Source: Desulfobotulus mexicanus
GTDB lineage: Bacteria; Desulfobacterota; Desulfobacteria; Desulfobacterales; ASO4-4
DNA length: 64,000 nucleotides
Direction: 5' to 3'
Assembly: GCF_006175995.1 (NCBI RefSeq)
Contig: NZ_VDMB01000012.1
Coordinates: 224-64,223, forward strand
The translations under genes were made by a program, and so were the position numbers. Below, one piece after another: positions 9,732 through 18,658 of the stretch. The first letter of the stretch is position 1; each line of letters begins with the position of its first letter. The notes under the pieces were generated by a model, which did no database searches, was not told the DNA's origin, and saw nothing but the letters and a program-made list of their open reading frames with translations.

Positions 9732-12257
9732 TTAACTACTGTAAATGCAAGAAAAAAGGATCATCCCTCCCTTGCCACCTTGTTTTGTAGTGCATATACC
9801 CTCCAAGCATAAACGCTTTATAACCTCGTCATGTTCCCTCGGTGCCATGGTCGGCCATAAGGCCCTCAGCGGCTTAGAGCTTGCTGCCAATTGTGAGCGG
9901 TATATATTGGGTTTTTTCTTCAGTATTGAAATGATATGTTTATGCGCTAAATGCGTTTTGTGGTGTCCCTCCATATTGCCCTCTGCCTTCAGTAATGCCG
10001 CCGCCCTATGGTGAAGCCCCAGCCTGATTTTGAAAGCCTTTTCTATGTCATCTGGTGATATTTCAAAGCGTTTTTCAGATAAGGCAAATAACCCGGCCAT
10101 CCTTATAGCTTGTTCTGCCAGCCTGCCTCCAAGTACCGGGTCACGCCGTTTTGCGGGTTCCATGAAAGCCCTGTCCATTTCTTCGTATTTATCAAAAGCC
10201 TTTGTTTCATCGAATCTTATTTTCCCGTTTTGCGGCTTCATTTGCATGACAAAAGAAATAAATTCCACCAAGTCATTTGAAGGTTTGTAAATCCTGCCCC
10301 GGTACACCTTTTCGGGTTGCTCATTTTGAATAAATATTACAAGCCGATTGTATGCACCGTTTGCCCCGTCCTGTATGTTGAAGGCCTTGACAGTTCTTTC
10401 GGGTGTGGAAGTGCATACCAGGGTTATGCGGGGGTCATGGACATCTTCATACTGATTATCCTTTCCCGCTGTTAATCCTGGATGATGTGGCCCGAACGGT
10501 CTTCCATAGATTTCCTGAAGATATTTTAAAGCCCCTGCTTCATGGCTGTTGCTCTGCCCGGCCTGTTCAAGCCACATTCCGAACTCGTCACTTATGAGAA
10601 CGCATGAATTGTTTTCCTCCAGTGCCCTGTGTATGCCTTGCGCTGTTTTGCCTGTCCCTCCGAGAAGTTTGCTCCTTAGTATATTAACATCCCCCCCAGA
10701 ATCACGCACTTTTGCGTACCCGTCCCCGTGAAGTCTACGAAAGGCCTTTGCCACACCTTCTTTTCCCACTCCCGATGGTGCAAGAAATAAATGAAACTCT
10801 CCAAAAGCAAGGCCCTGTTGCGAATCAATATACATATTTTTCTGGGCAAGGCTTCCCAAGATTGCAAAAGCTGTCATTGCTGCCATTTCTTCAGATGGGT
10901 ATTGCATGGTTCTGTAAACATATTCCTTTATCAGGTGCAAGCCCCCCGGAAGGTGTAGCAACTCTTTTGGCTGGTCTGGAAGGTCATATTCTTCTTCTGC
11001 GCCTTCGGTAATTAGGGAATCATAATCAAATGTTTCCGGCTCTACTTCAAAGGGCTTAGCCGTGCTTTTGGGTTGTTCCTGATCCGGTGTGCCGCTCCGG
11101 TTGTTCCCCTTAAGATATGCAAGCCGCTGATCCTTGTTTAGGCTGTTCCCGGTCTCGTCGTTTATGGTATTGTCCCCGAAGTGCCTCAGGGCCTTGCTGC
11201 GGTCGTTCCCATGCTCAAAGAATATGTAAAGATCCCAGGAATCCCCGAAACACCCCCCGTCCTTCCCCTGTTGCCCGATGCCCCTTTCCGCATCGCTTCC
11301 ATGATGGGAAAACCATTTGTTGCCGTTTATTGTAATGGCCGCCGCACCGCTTTCAGAGTGTGGGCTTAAAAGCCTGTCAGATCCCCGCTGTCTGGTCGCT
11401 CCGTATCGCTCCCATAGTTGCCCTGAATCGGGGTACTCTTCGTTGAAAGCGTCCTGTGCGGTCTTCCCGCTGCCGTTTGAAATACGTTCCCGGATTTTCA
11501 GATCACGGGCTTTTTTCCGTTTCCGTTCTTCTGCAAGCTCTTCCGCAAGAATGGCCCGTTCTTCTGCAAGCTCAGCCTGCCAATGGGTTTCAGGATCGAA
11601 TAATGGCCCGTCAAAGGGCATGGACTCATAAACGCCCGGCCCTCGGTTCGGAAGGAAAAATATTTGTGAAAGTCTTTCGTTTGCGCCGTCCGGAATAAGG
11701 CCTGTAGACCGGATTTTTTTATTCAGGATCTTTTGAACCATAAGCCATATCTCAGGACTTACCGGCTTTTCAAAAGGTATCAGAAAGCGGGCTTTTGGGT
11801 TCTCCCGTGTTGCGCTGTGGGAATTGTAGAGAAGGGAACGGAACGGAAAAACATCCTCCACGGCTTCCAAAAACAGAACCGGCTTGTCTCCGGTCATGTC
11901 GTCAAGGTCGGCCCATGCCATGCAGTACAGGCCCTTTTCCTTTTGCTCCTCCGAAGCCCGGCTAAGCCTTTGTGAAGGGATGCACCATTGCGCCTTTTCC
12001 TTAGGAACCGATGGGGGATTTTTTGCCTGTTGAAAGATTTCTTCCGCTGTGATTGTTGTGAGCGGTGCGGGTTTTTTGGCTCCGGGGTTGTTCGTGTGAC
12101 TCAGACCGAAGCCCGAAGCCATTAAAAACATGGATTGGGGCAGGTTTACGCCTGAAACCCCTTGACTTTCTTCGTTTTTTTCAGTATCTTTATTTTCAAC
12201 AGTCGCTTCTTGTCCCTGCCCGTTGCTCCCCGCTTCGGGCTTTTTATTTGCTTTCAT
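9732..12257 (-). CDS. Element replication protein: primase-polymerase-like domain fused to a DUF3987-type ATPase
   Basis: An 841-residue protein. The N-terminal half has features of an archaeo-eukaryotic-type primase domain (WADLDD, 115-120, a possible metal-binding acidic pair; ARFLIPFEKPV, 157-167). A charged coiled-coil-like stretch (about 228-260) follows. The C-terminal half is a P-loop ATPase with Walker A APSGVGKE (493-500) and Walker B VLISDEFG (553-560), like DUF3987 proteins of phages and islands. It is the likely initiator/helicase for the adjacent repeats at 9405-9666. Domain names are from pattern recognition only; the ATPase is the more certain of the two. Confidence 0.75.
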   Translation of the reverse strand: MKANKKPEAGSNGQGQEATVENKDTEKNEESQGVSGVNLPQSMFLMASGFGLSHTNNPGAKKPAPLTTITAEEIFQQAKNPPSVPKEKAQWCIPSQRLSRASEEQKEKGLYCMAWADLDDMTGDKPVLFLEAVEDVFPFRSLLYNSHSATRENPKARFLIPFEKPVSPEIWLMVQKILNKKIRSTGLIPDGANERLSQIFFLPNRGPGVYESMPFDGPLFDPETHWQAELAEERAILAEELAEERKRKKARDLKIRERISNGSGKTAQDAFNEEYPDSGQLWERYGATRQRGSDRLLSPHSESGAAAITINGNKWFSHHGSDAERGIGQQGKDGGCFGDSWDLYIFFEHGNDRSKALRHFGDNTINDETGNSLNKDQRLAYLKGNNRSGTPDQEQPKSTAKPFEVEPETFDYDSLITEGAEEEYDLPDQPKELLHLPGGLHLIKEYVYRTMQYPSEEMAAMTAFAILGSLAQKNMYIDSQQGLAFGEFHLFLAPSGVGKEGVAKAFRRLHGDGYAKVRDSGGDVNILRSKLLGGTGKTAQGIHRALEENNSCVLISDEFGMWLEQAGQSNSHEAGALKYLQEIYGRPFGPHHPGLTAGKDNQYEDVHDPRITLVCTSTPERTVKAFNIQDGANGAYNRLVIFIQNEQPEKVYRGRIYKPSNDLVEFISFVMQMKPQNGKIRFDETKAFDKYEEMDRAFMEPAKRRDPVLGGRLAEQAIRMAGLFALSEKRFEISPDDIEKAFKIRLGLHHRAAALLKAEGNMEGHHKTHLAHKHIISILKKKPNIYRSQLAASSKPLRALWPTMAPREHDEVIKRLCLEGICTTKQGGKGGMILFSCIYSS

Positions 12258-12416
12258 TAAAAAGGCCTTTCATTTACAAGAAAAACAAAATCTTGTTTTT
12301 TTTTGTTGAACTTTTGGCCTCCTGTGTGCTAACCTTCAAACTGCTAGGTAAGAAGGAGTAACACGCAGAAGACACAAGGAAAAAAGTTAAAGGAACAAGG
12401 GGTTCACCCCAAGGCA

Positions 12417-13145
12417 CTACCTGGCCGGGTCGTGCCTTTTCCTTTTGTTGGGTTTATCCTCCCAGACCAAAGTTTCGTTATAAAGCTTTTCCTCACGGCT
12501 GCAAAAATTCAGGCCTTCGACAAGATCCAGACCTTCACCCCCAAGCCAAACAAGCGGAAAACCTGCTTTTATCCAAGCTTCTTCGTTATCCTTTTCAGCA
12601 TCAAACAGGGCCACAAATTGCGCAGCTCGAACCATCCCTACGCCTGCCCGTACAAGCTCATCAAGGAAAGGCTTCCTTTTAAGGGCCGCAGCTTTCCGCA
12701 TTTCATGAGCTCCATCTTCCAGCCCCTGCCCCATGTAATTGTCCAGGCATCCAGATCCATTATAAGGCCCTTCCTTCATGTATCCACTGAAAAGATCCTT
12801 TTCAGCCTGTGTAAGCTCTGCAACGTTCAGCAATAAAGCAAGATCCCCACGCAACAGGCAAGGGCCTTTTTCGTTCGCCTCCTTCAGGCTCCCGCCCCGC
12901 AGCTCTGCCGCATCTTTCAAAAGGCTTTTCATTATGCGGGTTGAAAAATTCCCAAAAGCGTTTTCCTTTCTTCTGAAGTTTATATAAAGCGGTTTCAGAT
13001 CTTCACTTTCAGGGCCTGCAATTGCGCAGGCAGTTTTTGAAAGATCCCACAAGGTAATTTTTGATCGCTGCAAGCTTTCAATCTTCAGATCCAGTATTTT
13101 CATCAGTTTTTCAGTTTGGGCATCAATTTTTTTATTCTGTAGCAT
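12417..13145 (-). CDS. Element-encoded hypothetical protein
   Basis: A 242-residue, Lys/Glu-rich soluble protein that I do not recognise. The frame is open 66 bases farther, into the upstream gene, but ATG 13145 has AAGGA eight bases before it, so I chose it. The first 60 residues look helical. It lies between the primase and another unknown gene in the same orientation and probably belongs to one long minus-strand transcript of the element. Confidence 0.65.
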   Translation of the reverse strand: MLQNKKIDAQTEKLMKILDLKIESLQRSKITLWDLSKTACAIAGPESEDLKPLYINFRRKENAFGNFSTRIMKSLLKDAAELRGGSLKEANEKGPCLLRGDLALLLNVAELTQAEKDLFSGYMKEGPYNGSGCLDNYMGQGLEDGAHEMRKAAALKRKPFLDELVRAGVGMVRAAQFVALFDAEKDNEEAWIKAGFPLVWLGGEGLDLVEGLNFCSREEKLYNETLVWEDKPNKRKRHDPAR

Positions 13146-13176
13146 TCTTTTTTTTCCTTTTTTAAGGTCTGGTTGT

Positions 13177-13650
13177 TTAAAGTCCGTTCCATGCTTCTGC
13201 GGTTTCATCAATTACGGAAAGCATGTATTCCACGGCTTCCATGTCTGGCTCAGGTGCTGCCTGCCGTGCGTCCTCTGTTAATGGGTGCGGTGGTGGCCCG
13301 TACTCTGCCGCAAGGTCACGGGGTACGCCTAAACGCCCCAGAAACTGAATTTTCGCCTCGTTTATGTTTGCAATCCTCTGAAGGTTGCCCGTTTTCCGGT
13401 CTTCCGTTGTTATGGCAAGCGCAAGGTTTATTGTTTCCCTTGCTTCGTCCAGGAGGAAAGCAGCACTTGCAAGGCTCACCCGCTCCATGGTTCCCGCAAA
13501 ACCTTCATCAATTTGACTGTAAGTCCGCCTCGGTGCGGTTCGTTTCAGCCGTTGCACTTCTGCCGCATCGTCCCGCTGTGTTGCCTTAAGTGCTGCGACA
13601 ACTCTTTCCCCGTTGTCCATGGCTTCATAAACTGCGTTCTTAATGTTCAA
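13177..13650 (-). CDS. Element-encoded hypothetical protein
   Basis: A 157-residue, mostly helical and acidic protein with no motif that I recognise. Its ATG overlaps the TGA of the preceding DUF5681 gene by four bases (13647-13650), so the two are translationally coupled. Coupling suggests that they act together. Its C-terminal tail is acidic. Confidence 0.65.
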   Translation of the reverse strand: MNIKNAVYEAMDNGERVVAALKATQRDDAAEVQRLKRTAPRRTYSQIDEGFAGTMERVSLASAAFLLDEARETINLALAITTEDRKTGNLQRIANINEAKIQFLGRLGVPRDLAAEYGPPPHPLTEDARQAAPEPDMEAVEYMLSVIDETAEAWNGL

Positions 13651-14105
13651 GTTCTTGTCTCCTTTTTACGTTGTTTCATTGCGTCCTCGATTGCTGTCAG
13701 ACGGTCTCTAAGGTCTTCCAGCTCGTCAATCCGTGCCAGTGTACCCAAGGCCTGTAAAAGCTGTCCCGCAAGGTCTGGGGCAAGCTGGCCGCTTGTGGCT
13801 GCGTCTATGATCTTCAGTCCCCGGTCTGCCATGTTCCCGGCTCCCTCGGTGTCCACCTCTATTAAAGGTGAACAGCTTTTCAGTGCTGGCATGATCCGGT
13901 TCAGGCAAAGGCTAAGTGCTGTGGTGTCTCCATCCATGGCAAGATTGATTGCCTTTTGTGTCAGATCCTCAGCGTTTTCCATTAAAAGCTTACGGCTTAC
14001 GTTCTGCAATGGCCGCCCCTGTGGGTTCCCGCTCTGTCCTTTCTTCCATTTCCCGGTCTTGTCCCGTGCTTCTGTGTCCCGTGTTTCGGTTGTGCTTTCA
14101 GGCAT
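13647..14105 (-). CDS. DUF5681 domain protein
   Basis: A 152-residue protein with the KWKKGQSGNPQGRP signature (residues 18-31), which marks DUF5681 proteins; these occur in phages and islands, often beside terminase genes. The rest is helical with a basic C-terminus ending in MKQRKKETRT. A DNA-binding or small-terminase-like role in packaging is possible but only inferred. It is coupled to the following gene by an ATGA overlap. Confidence 0.75.
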   Translation of the reverse strand: MPESTTETRDTEARDKTGKWKKGQSGNPQGRPLQNVSRKLLMENAEDLTQKAINLAMDGDTTALSLCLNRIMPALKSCSPLIEVDTEGAGNMADRGLKIIDAATSGQLAPDLAGQLLQALGTLARIDELEDLRDRLTAIEDAMKQRKKETRT

Positions 14106-14146
14106 TTAAAATCCTTTCTTTAAAATCTTAGCCAAGCTGGGGGGGG

Positions 14147-14335
14147 TTATGCCGTGTGGGTTCTTTTTTGATCGGTTATCCACCGCTCCAAGTCTTCCCG
14201 GCGGTATCGAACAGCCCGCCCCATCTTAATGAATGCCGCCCCCTTGCCGTACACCCTCCAGATTTCAAGTGTTCCCTTTTTAAGTCCCAAAAAATCCGCC
14301 GCCTGTGCCGTTGTAAGAAATTCTGAATTTTGCAT
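14147..14335 (-). CDS. AlpA/excisionase-type helix-turn-helix protein
   Basis: A 62-residue winged-helix protein: FLTTAQAADFLGLKKGTLEIW followed by GKGAAFIKMGRAVRYRREDLERWI is the HTH_17 pattern of AlpA regulators and excisionases (the first stretch spans residues 6-26). Such proteins control integrase expression and excision in satellites. It is the only recognisable regulator of the element. Confidence 0.85.
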   Translation of the reverse strand: MQNSEFLTTAQAADFLGLKKGTLEIWRVYGKGAAFIKMGRAVRYRREDLERWITDQKRTHTA

Positions 14336-14430
14336 AAAAAAAGCCCTCCAGGTTAAAAGTAAAAGTAACTCTGGAAGGCACTATAAATTCTTCTCGTTCG
14401 ATAATCTCTACCGTTTGTCCATGTTTTTTC

Positions 14431-15078
14431 TTATTGTGGTTTATTCTCCCTTTTCTCTCCTCGCTTAGTGTATATTCCTTTAATGTTGCTTATGCTGTAA
14501 CCTCTTGTTTTATCGCCCTTCTTTTCTTTCTCTTTAATGATTTTTTCGGAAACATGTTTATAAGCCGCCTCTCCTGAATACCTCTTAGTACTCTCTCCTG
14601 GCTTTTTCTTAGCAAGAAAATCATCAACCTCTTTTATAATTCTTTCTTTTTCCTCTGGTGTCACACACCTTGAATCCTTCCCGGCCGCCGAAGTCACTTC
14701 AAGGTTTTTTTTCCCTCGTTCATAAAGGGTTTTCATGTCTTTAATCTTAAGCCTCTTTTCTTCATCCATAAGGTGCCGGGTTTGGCTTACGATAAAATCA
14801 GATACCCTTTCCCGTTGTTCCTCGGTGCCGTTGTTGTAACTATCCCTGCATAACCAGACAAGAAGGGCTGCGTTCTGTATGGCAAGCATTGCTGTGCCAA
14901 GGTTTTTGAATACTCCCGCCCATGTAAAAGGCCATGCTTTGGGGTGGTCATTATTGGGAGTAACCCGCACTTCTCGAAGTAACCATTCAATGTCTTTTCC
15001 GGTCTGCTTATTGAATTCATGAATAATCGGTTCTTTTTCAAGAAGGCTTTTAAGCTTTTCCAGTTCTTCAGGATTCAT
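14431..15078 (-). CDS. Element-encoded hypothetical protein next to the integrase
   Basis: A 215-residue protein with a lysine-rich C-terminal half. A short nonpolar stretch (about 55-76) is Ala/Leu/Trp-rich but has charges close by, so I do not call it a membrane segment. Its start lies two bases after the integrase stop, so the genes are co-transcribed. I do not recognise it. Confidence 0.65.
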   Translation of the reverse strand: MNPEELEKLKSLLEKEPIIHEFNKQTGKDIEWLLREVRVTPNNDHPKAWPFTWAGVFKNLGTAMLAIQNAALLVWLCRDSYNNGTEEQRERVSDFIVSQTRHLMDEEKRLKIKDMKTLYERGKKNLEVTSAAGKDSRCVTPEEKERIIKEVDDFLAKKKPGESTKRYSGEAAYKHVSEKIIKEKEKKGDKTRGYSISNIKGIYTKRGEKRENKPQ

Positions 15079-15080
15079 CT

Positions 15081-16313
15081 TTATGCGCTCCTTGCATGGT
15101 TCAGGGTAATCACGTTCCCCGCTGCATCCTGTACGCCCTGCCTCTCTACCCAGTCGGATATTTTTTGAATTTCAGGCAACAGATACCTGCAATCGCTGGT
15201 TTCTGTGTAGCTCTCAAGGGTAACGTCCCCGCTCATCCTGTGATTCAACAGTAACTTGGTCCTCCATAATTCAATTCCGCATTCTCCTGCAATCGCCCTG
15301 AATGTCCTTCTCAGGTCATGGGATGAAATTGTGGTGCCTATCATTTCAGATATTTTCTTTACCGTGTGCTTAGGCTCTGAGATATGCCCTGTGGTGGCCT
15401 TCTTTGAAAAAAACACATAGTCGTTCACTCTCGGCCTTTCTGAAAGCAGGGTGCAAATGAAGGTACTTAAGGGCAGGGTAACGGGGTGGCGGTTCTTCGG
15501 GTCAAGGATCCTCCATGACTGCCCCTGAATGTCCACATGCTCCCACTTCAAGGACAAGGCCTCTGTCCTTCTGGCTCCGGTTAAAAGCATGAACAGAACG
15601 GCATCCGCAACGGTGCGGCCTTCATCCGTGTTAAAGGGGTTTTCCCGCTCCTTCTGCAAAAAATTAAAAATCATTCCCACCTGATTGTTTGGAATCCGCC
15701 TGTTTTTGGCCTGTACGTTATGCCATAACTTTGCGTCACTAATTATACTTACGGGATTTTCTGTTAGTATGGGCCGGTCTTCTGGCCTGTATGTTGCCAT
15801 GGCATAATTGAGAAGACCACGTAACACCCTGAAGGCTTGGTTCGCTTGTGCTGGGCTGCGGTCGCTGATCTCTCTGAATCTGGAAAGGCATTTTTGCCGG
15901 GTAATCCCTGAAATGGGCTTATCCTTCCATTCTGAAAAATTGTCCCTTACATGCCGCCTTATATCGGTTTCGGTTCGTGCTTTTAATGATCGGTCTTTTA
16001 TATATGCATTCTTGACTTCTTCCAGCGTTACAGATAGGGCCTCCTTGCGTTTTTTTTCTGTAACAGGATCTTTCCCATGAACCATTTCCCGGAGTATGTC
16101 AGCGGCCCTCTCACGGGCTTGCTGAAGGGTGAACGTGCCATGCTTTCCAATGGTCACACGCCGTACTTTTCCACCCACCCGGCCCTGAACAATGTAGACT
16201 TTTGAGGAAGGGTTAACCCGGAGACCGAATCCTTTTAATTCATCATCCCATATGAAAAAGGGTTTTTCTTCCGGTAAAAGTAAGCAGTCGATAACCTTTT
16301 TTGTCAGTTTCAT
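15081..16313 (-). CDS. int: Tyrosine integrase (DUF4102/P4-type)
   Basis: A 410-residue tyrosine recombinase that would integrate and excise the element at tRNA-Arg. The N-terminal DUF4102 arm-binding domain (LTKKVIDCL, then FFIWDDELKGFGLRV) is followed by a core-binding domain and a catalytic domain with TGARRTEAL (Arg), SSHDLRRTF (His-x-x-Arg), LLNHR and ESYTE (Tyr). ATG 16313 has GAGGTG seven bases upstream, so I chose it over the longer frame. The gene lies next to attR, and a 17-bp repeat 34 bases upstream of its start may let the integrase regulate itself. Confidence 0.93.
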   Translation of the reverse strand: MKLTKKVIDCLLLPEEKPFFIWDDELKGFGLRVNPSSKVYIVQGRVGGKVRRVTIGKHGTFTLQQARERAADILREMVHGKDPVTEKKRKEALSVTLEEVKNAYIKDRSLKARTETDIRRHVRDNFSEWKDKPISGITRQKCLSRFREISDRSPAQANQAFRVLRGLLNYAMATYRPEDRPILTENPVSIISDAKLWHNVQAKNRRIPNNQVGMIFNFLQKERENPFNTDEGRTVADAVLFMLLTGARRTEALSLKWEHVDIQGQSWRILDPKNRHPVTLPLSTFICTLLSERPRVNDYVFFSKKATTGHISEPKHTVKKISEMIGTTISSHDLRRTFRAIAGECGIELWRTKLLLNHRMSGDVTLESYTETSDCRYLLPEIQKISDWVERQGVQDAAGNVITLNHARSA

Positions 16314-16346
16314 ACCGTCACCTCTGGCTTTTCGTGTTTTTAAAAG

Positions 16347-16363
16347 TAAGCACATAGTAAGCA
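16347..16363. repeat. Right copy of the 17-bp repeat (arm-site candidate)
   Basis: TAAGCACATAGTAAGCA, identical to 8893-8909. It lies between the integrase start and attR, where an arm site or an integrase autoregulatory site is expected. Confidence 0.65.
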
Positions 16364-16480
16364 GGAAGCACAAAAAACCATAAGGCATCCTAAAAGCCAG
16401 CTTAAGGATAAGGTTTTATAATGTCAACAAATATGATGTTTGATGATGTTCTGGAAGGTGTGGTAAAATGCAGTGTTTTA

Positions 16481-16528
16481 GGACTTCGAATCCGCAGGCC
16501 GGGGGTTCGAATCCCTCCGGGCGCGCCA
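16481..16528 (+). repeat. attR: second copy of the 48-bp tRNA-Arg end
   Basis: Exact copy of 8798-8845, here without the 5' part of the tRNA. It marks the right end of the element; chromosomal sequence resumes after it. Confidence 0.92.
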
Positions 16529-16539
16529 AGAAAATCAAG

Positions 16540-16575
16540 GGTTTACAGCATAGAGCTGTAAGCCTTTTTTTATTT
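16540..16575 (+). terminator. Probable original terminator of the tRNA-His/tRNA-Arg transcript
   Basis: GGTTTACAGC pairs with GCTGTAAGCC (ten pairs, one G-T) around ATAGA and is followed by seven T. It lies 12 bases after attR, the position where the tRNA transcript would have ended before the element inserted. Confidence 0.75.
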
Positions 16576-16650
16576 GTTGAAATTGAAACACCAAAAATAT
16601 CCCTGTTTTATCCTTAGAATCAATGTCATAAAGAGCGGCAGGCAGGTATA

Positions 16651-16776
16651 ATGGAAAAAAATGACTTTTTATCTCGGTTGGGCTTTAATTTTGGACGTGG
16701 CGGCCATGCCCGCTCGTTTCCATGTGAGCCGTGTCACAAGAGGAACCTCATGATACAGCCTCTGGAAAAACCTTAA
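16651..16776 (+). pseudogene. Possible truncated gene (41 codons)
   Basis: A 41-codon frame with an AGG-type ribosome site shortly upstream. It begins MEKNDFLSRLGFNFGRGG, a coding-looking stretch that stops at the TAA at 16774 in an otherwise gene-free stretch (16529-16878). It looks like the N-terminus of a longer protein that has decayed; I cannot assign the family. It could also be chance. Confidence 0.3.
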
Positions 16777-16878
16777 GAAACCGACACGAACGCACCATCA
16801 AGGATGCCCGTGATATAGTAAGATGGATTCAAATTTTAATAATTCAGTGACTTTCGTGGACAACAAAGGAACGCAATC

Positions 16879-17958
16879 ATGAACCCGAACCAATTGTCAC
16901 GCATCGTACTGCGTGGGTTCAAATCCATCCGAGAGTGTGATCTGGAACTCAAAGAGCTGAATGTGGTGATCGGCCCAAATGGAGCTGGTAAATCCAACTT
17001 TATTGGCTTTTTCCGTTTGATCCAGCAAATGCTGGAAGGCAGGCTCCAGCTATTTGTCAGCAGGCAGGGCGGCCCGGATGCACTGCTGCATTTTGGCCGG
17101 AAGAAGACTTCTATGCTGAGTGCGGAACTTTATTTCGGCAATAATGGCTATAAAATTACCCTGGAGCCAACCCAGGATAACCGCATGATGTTTGTCGAAG
17201 AAAATCTTTGGTGGAAGATGAACGGTGATAAAAGTTTTGGCTCAGGCCACTTTGAGTCCAATGCCGAATCTCACAGATCCGGGATGAACCAATGCACCAT
17301 TCAAACTATGAAAAGCTGGCGTCTTTACCATTTTCATGACACCAGCGAAACTGCCCTGGTAAAACAGCGGCATGGTATCAATGACAACCTTTATCTGCGT
17401 CCGGATGCTCGTAATCTGGCAGCCTTCCTTTATCTGCTTAAAGAGCAGTATCCTTCAAGCTACAATCGAATTGTGAAGACTATTCGGCTGGTTGCCCCGT
17501 TTTTTGGGGATTTTATGCTTCGCCCCCAGCCGGACAGCAAAGACCAGATTGAACTGGAGTGGACTGAAAAAGGTGAAGATGTACCATTCAAAGCGCATCT
17601 GCTCTCCGATGGTACCCTGCGTTTCATCTGCCTGACTACGGTATTGATGCAGCCCGAAAAACTGCAACCGGAAACCATTCTGATTGATGAGCCGGAACTT
17701 GGTCTGCATCCTTTTGCCATTAATCTCCTCGCATCACTGATTCGTTCTACTTCCAAAAAACGACAGCTTATCGTTTCAACTCAGTCTGCCGATCTCCTGA
17801 ATGAATTTTCATCTGAAAATGTCATCGTGGCGGATCGAAGGCAAGGGTACACCAACCTTCATCGACTTGACTCCAAAGCCCTGGAAAACTGGCTCAATGA
17901 ATATTCATTGGCTGAACTTTGGAAGAAGAATGTTCTGGGTGGGAGGCCGACGAGATGA
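16879..17958 (+). CDS. AAA/ABC-type ATPase of a two-gene putative defence module
   Basis: A 359-residue RecF/SMC-like ATPase: Walker A GPNGAGKS (32-39), an ABC-like signature LLSDGTLRF (241-249), Walker B TILIDEPE (266-273) with a GLHP D-loop, and a switch segment VSTQSADLL, where the usual histidine is replaced by glutamine. No long coiled coil is present between the motifs. The last codons overlap the start of a DUF4276 gene (ATGA). ATPases of this class coupled to TOPRIM- or nuclease-like partners form several known anti-phage systems (for example PARIS, OLD, Gabija). That this pair is defensive is inferred from architecture and from its place next to an integrated element. Confidence 0.85.
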   Translation: MNPNQLSRIVLRGFKSIRECDLELKELNVVIGPNGAGKSNFIGFFRLIQQMLEGRLQLFVSRQGGPDALLHFGRKKTSMLSAELYFGNNGYKITLEPTQDNRMMFVEENLWWKMNGDKSFGSGHFESNAESHRSGMNQCTIQTMKSWRLYHFHDTSETALVKQRHGINDNLYLRPDARNLAAFLYLLKEQYPSSYNRIVKTIRLVAPFFGDFMLRPQPDSKDQIELEWTEKGEDVPFKAHLLSDGTLRFICLTTVLMQPEKLQPETILIDEPELGLHPFAINLLASLIRSTSKKRQLIVSTQSADLLNEFSSENVIVADRRQGYTNLHRLDSKALENWLNEYSLAELWKKNVLGGRPTR

Positions 17959-18608
17959 TCCGTGTACATGTTTTCTGCGAAGGACAAACCGAAGATGTTT
18001 TTGTCCGTGAGGTTCTGGGGCCGCATTTTCAGCGTATGAATATATGGCTGAACTCGATCATTATTCGCACGGGGCCACAAGGCAAAGGCGGCCTGACTTC
18101 CTACGGTAAGGTTAAATGGCAGGTTGAGAACAAATGTAAGGAAGATGCGAACGCCTGGGTTACAACCTTGCTGGATTTTTATGGGCTTCCATCCGATTTT
18201 CCCGCAATGACTTTAAAGGGAGACTCGCTGACCAGAGCCAAAATTGTAGAGAGCGCTTTTCAGGCGGATATGGCACAGCCCAATTTTATTTCAAACATCC
18301 TTGTGCATGAATTTGAGGGATTGCTTTTTAGTGATCCAAGCGTTTTTGCCGAGTGGTTTGATGATGAGCACATTGTCCACAGCCTGACCCGTGTCCGTAA
18401 TGATTTTGCTACCCCGGAACACATTAATGATGGTCGAACCACCGCACCTTCCAAGCGCATCCTGTCTGTTTGTGACACTTACGACAAAGTCGCTCACGGT
18501 TCCTTGATTGCACTGGATATCGGCCTGGAGACTATTCGTCGGGAGTGCCCGCTATTTGATGCCTGGATTAAACGACTTGAGGGGCTGAACTCTGGAGGTG
18601 CTGTATGA
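17955..18608 (+). CDS. DUF4276 family protein, partner of the upstream ATPase
   Basis: A 217-residue protein with the DUF4276 landmarks FCEGQTED (near residue 5), DFYGLPSDF (about 78-86) and HEFEGLLFSDP (about 117-127). DUF4276 proteins commonly pair with AAA ATPases, and the EG.TE start is like TOPRIM folds, so a nuclease or effector role is likely but unproven. The start ATG 17955 forms an ATGA overlap with the ATPase stop, which shows translational coupling; a longer in-frame start exists but would run into the ATPase. Confidence 0.82.
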   Translation: MIRVHVFCEGQTEDVFVREVLGPHFQRMNIWLNSIIIRTGPQGKGGLTSYGKVKWQVENKCKEDANAWVTTLLDFYGLPSDFPAMTLKGDSLTRAKIVESAFQADMAQPNFISNILVHEFEGLLFSDPSVFAEWFDDEHIVHSLTRVRNDFATPEHINDGRTTAPSKRILSVCDTYDKVAHGSLIALDIGLETIRRECPLFDAWIKRLEGLNSGGAV

Positions 18609-18658
18609 GGGTATTTGAACAGAAGCTGATCCCGGCTGAGAAAAGAAGGGTGGACTAA

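Noticed and set aside
18605-18658. 17-codon frame after the DUF4276 gene, ended by a TAA, as a selenocysteine-like readthrough into the GxxExxY remnant
   Set aside because: The stop is TAA, not TGA, and the downstream gene is itself truncated, so decay explains it.
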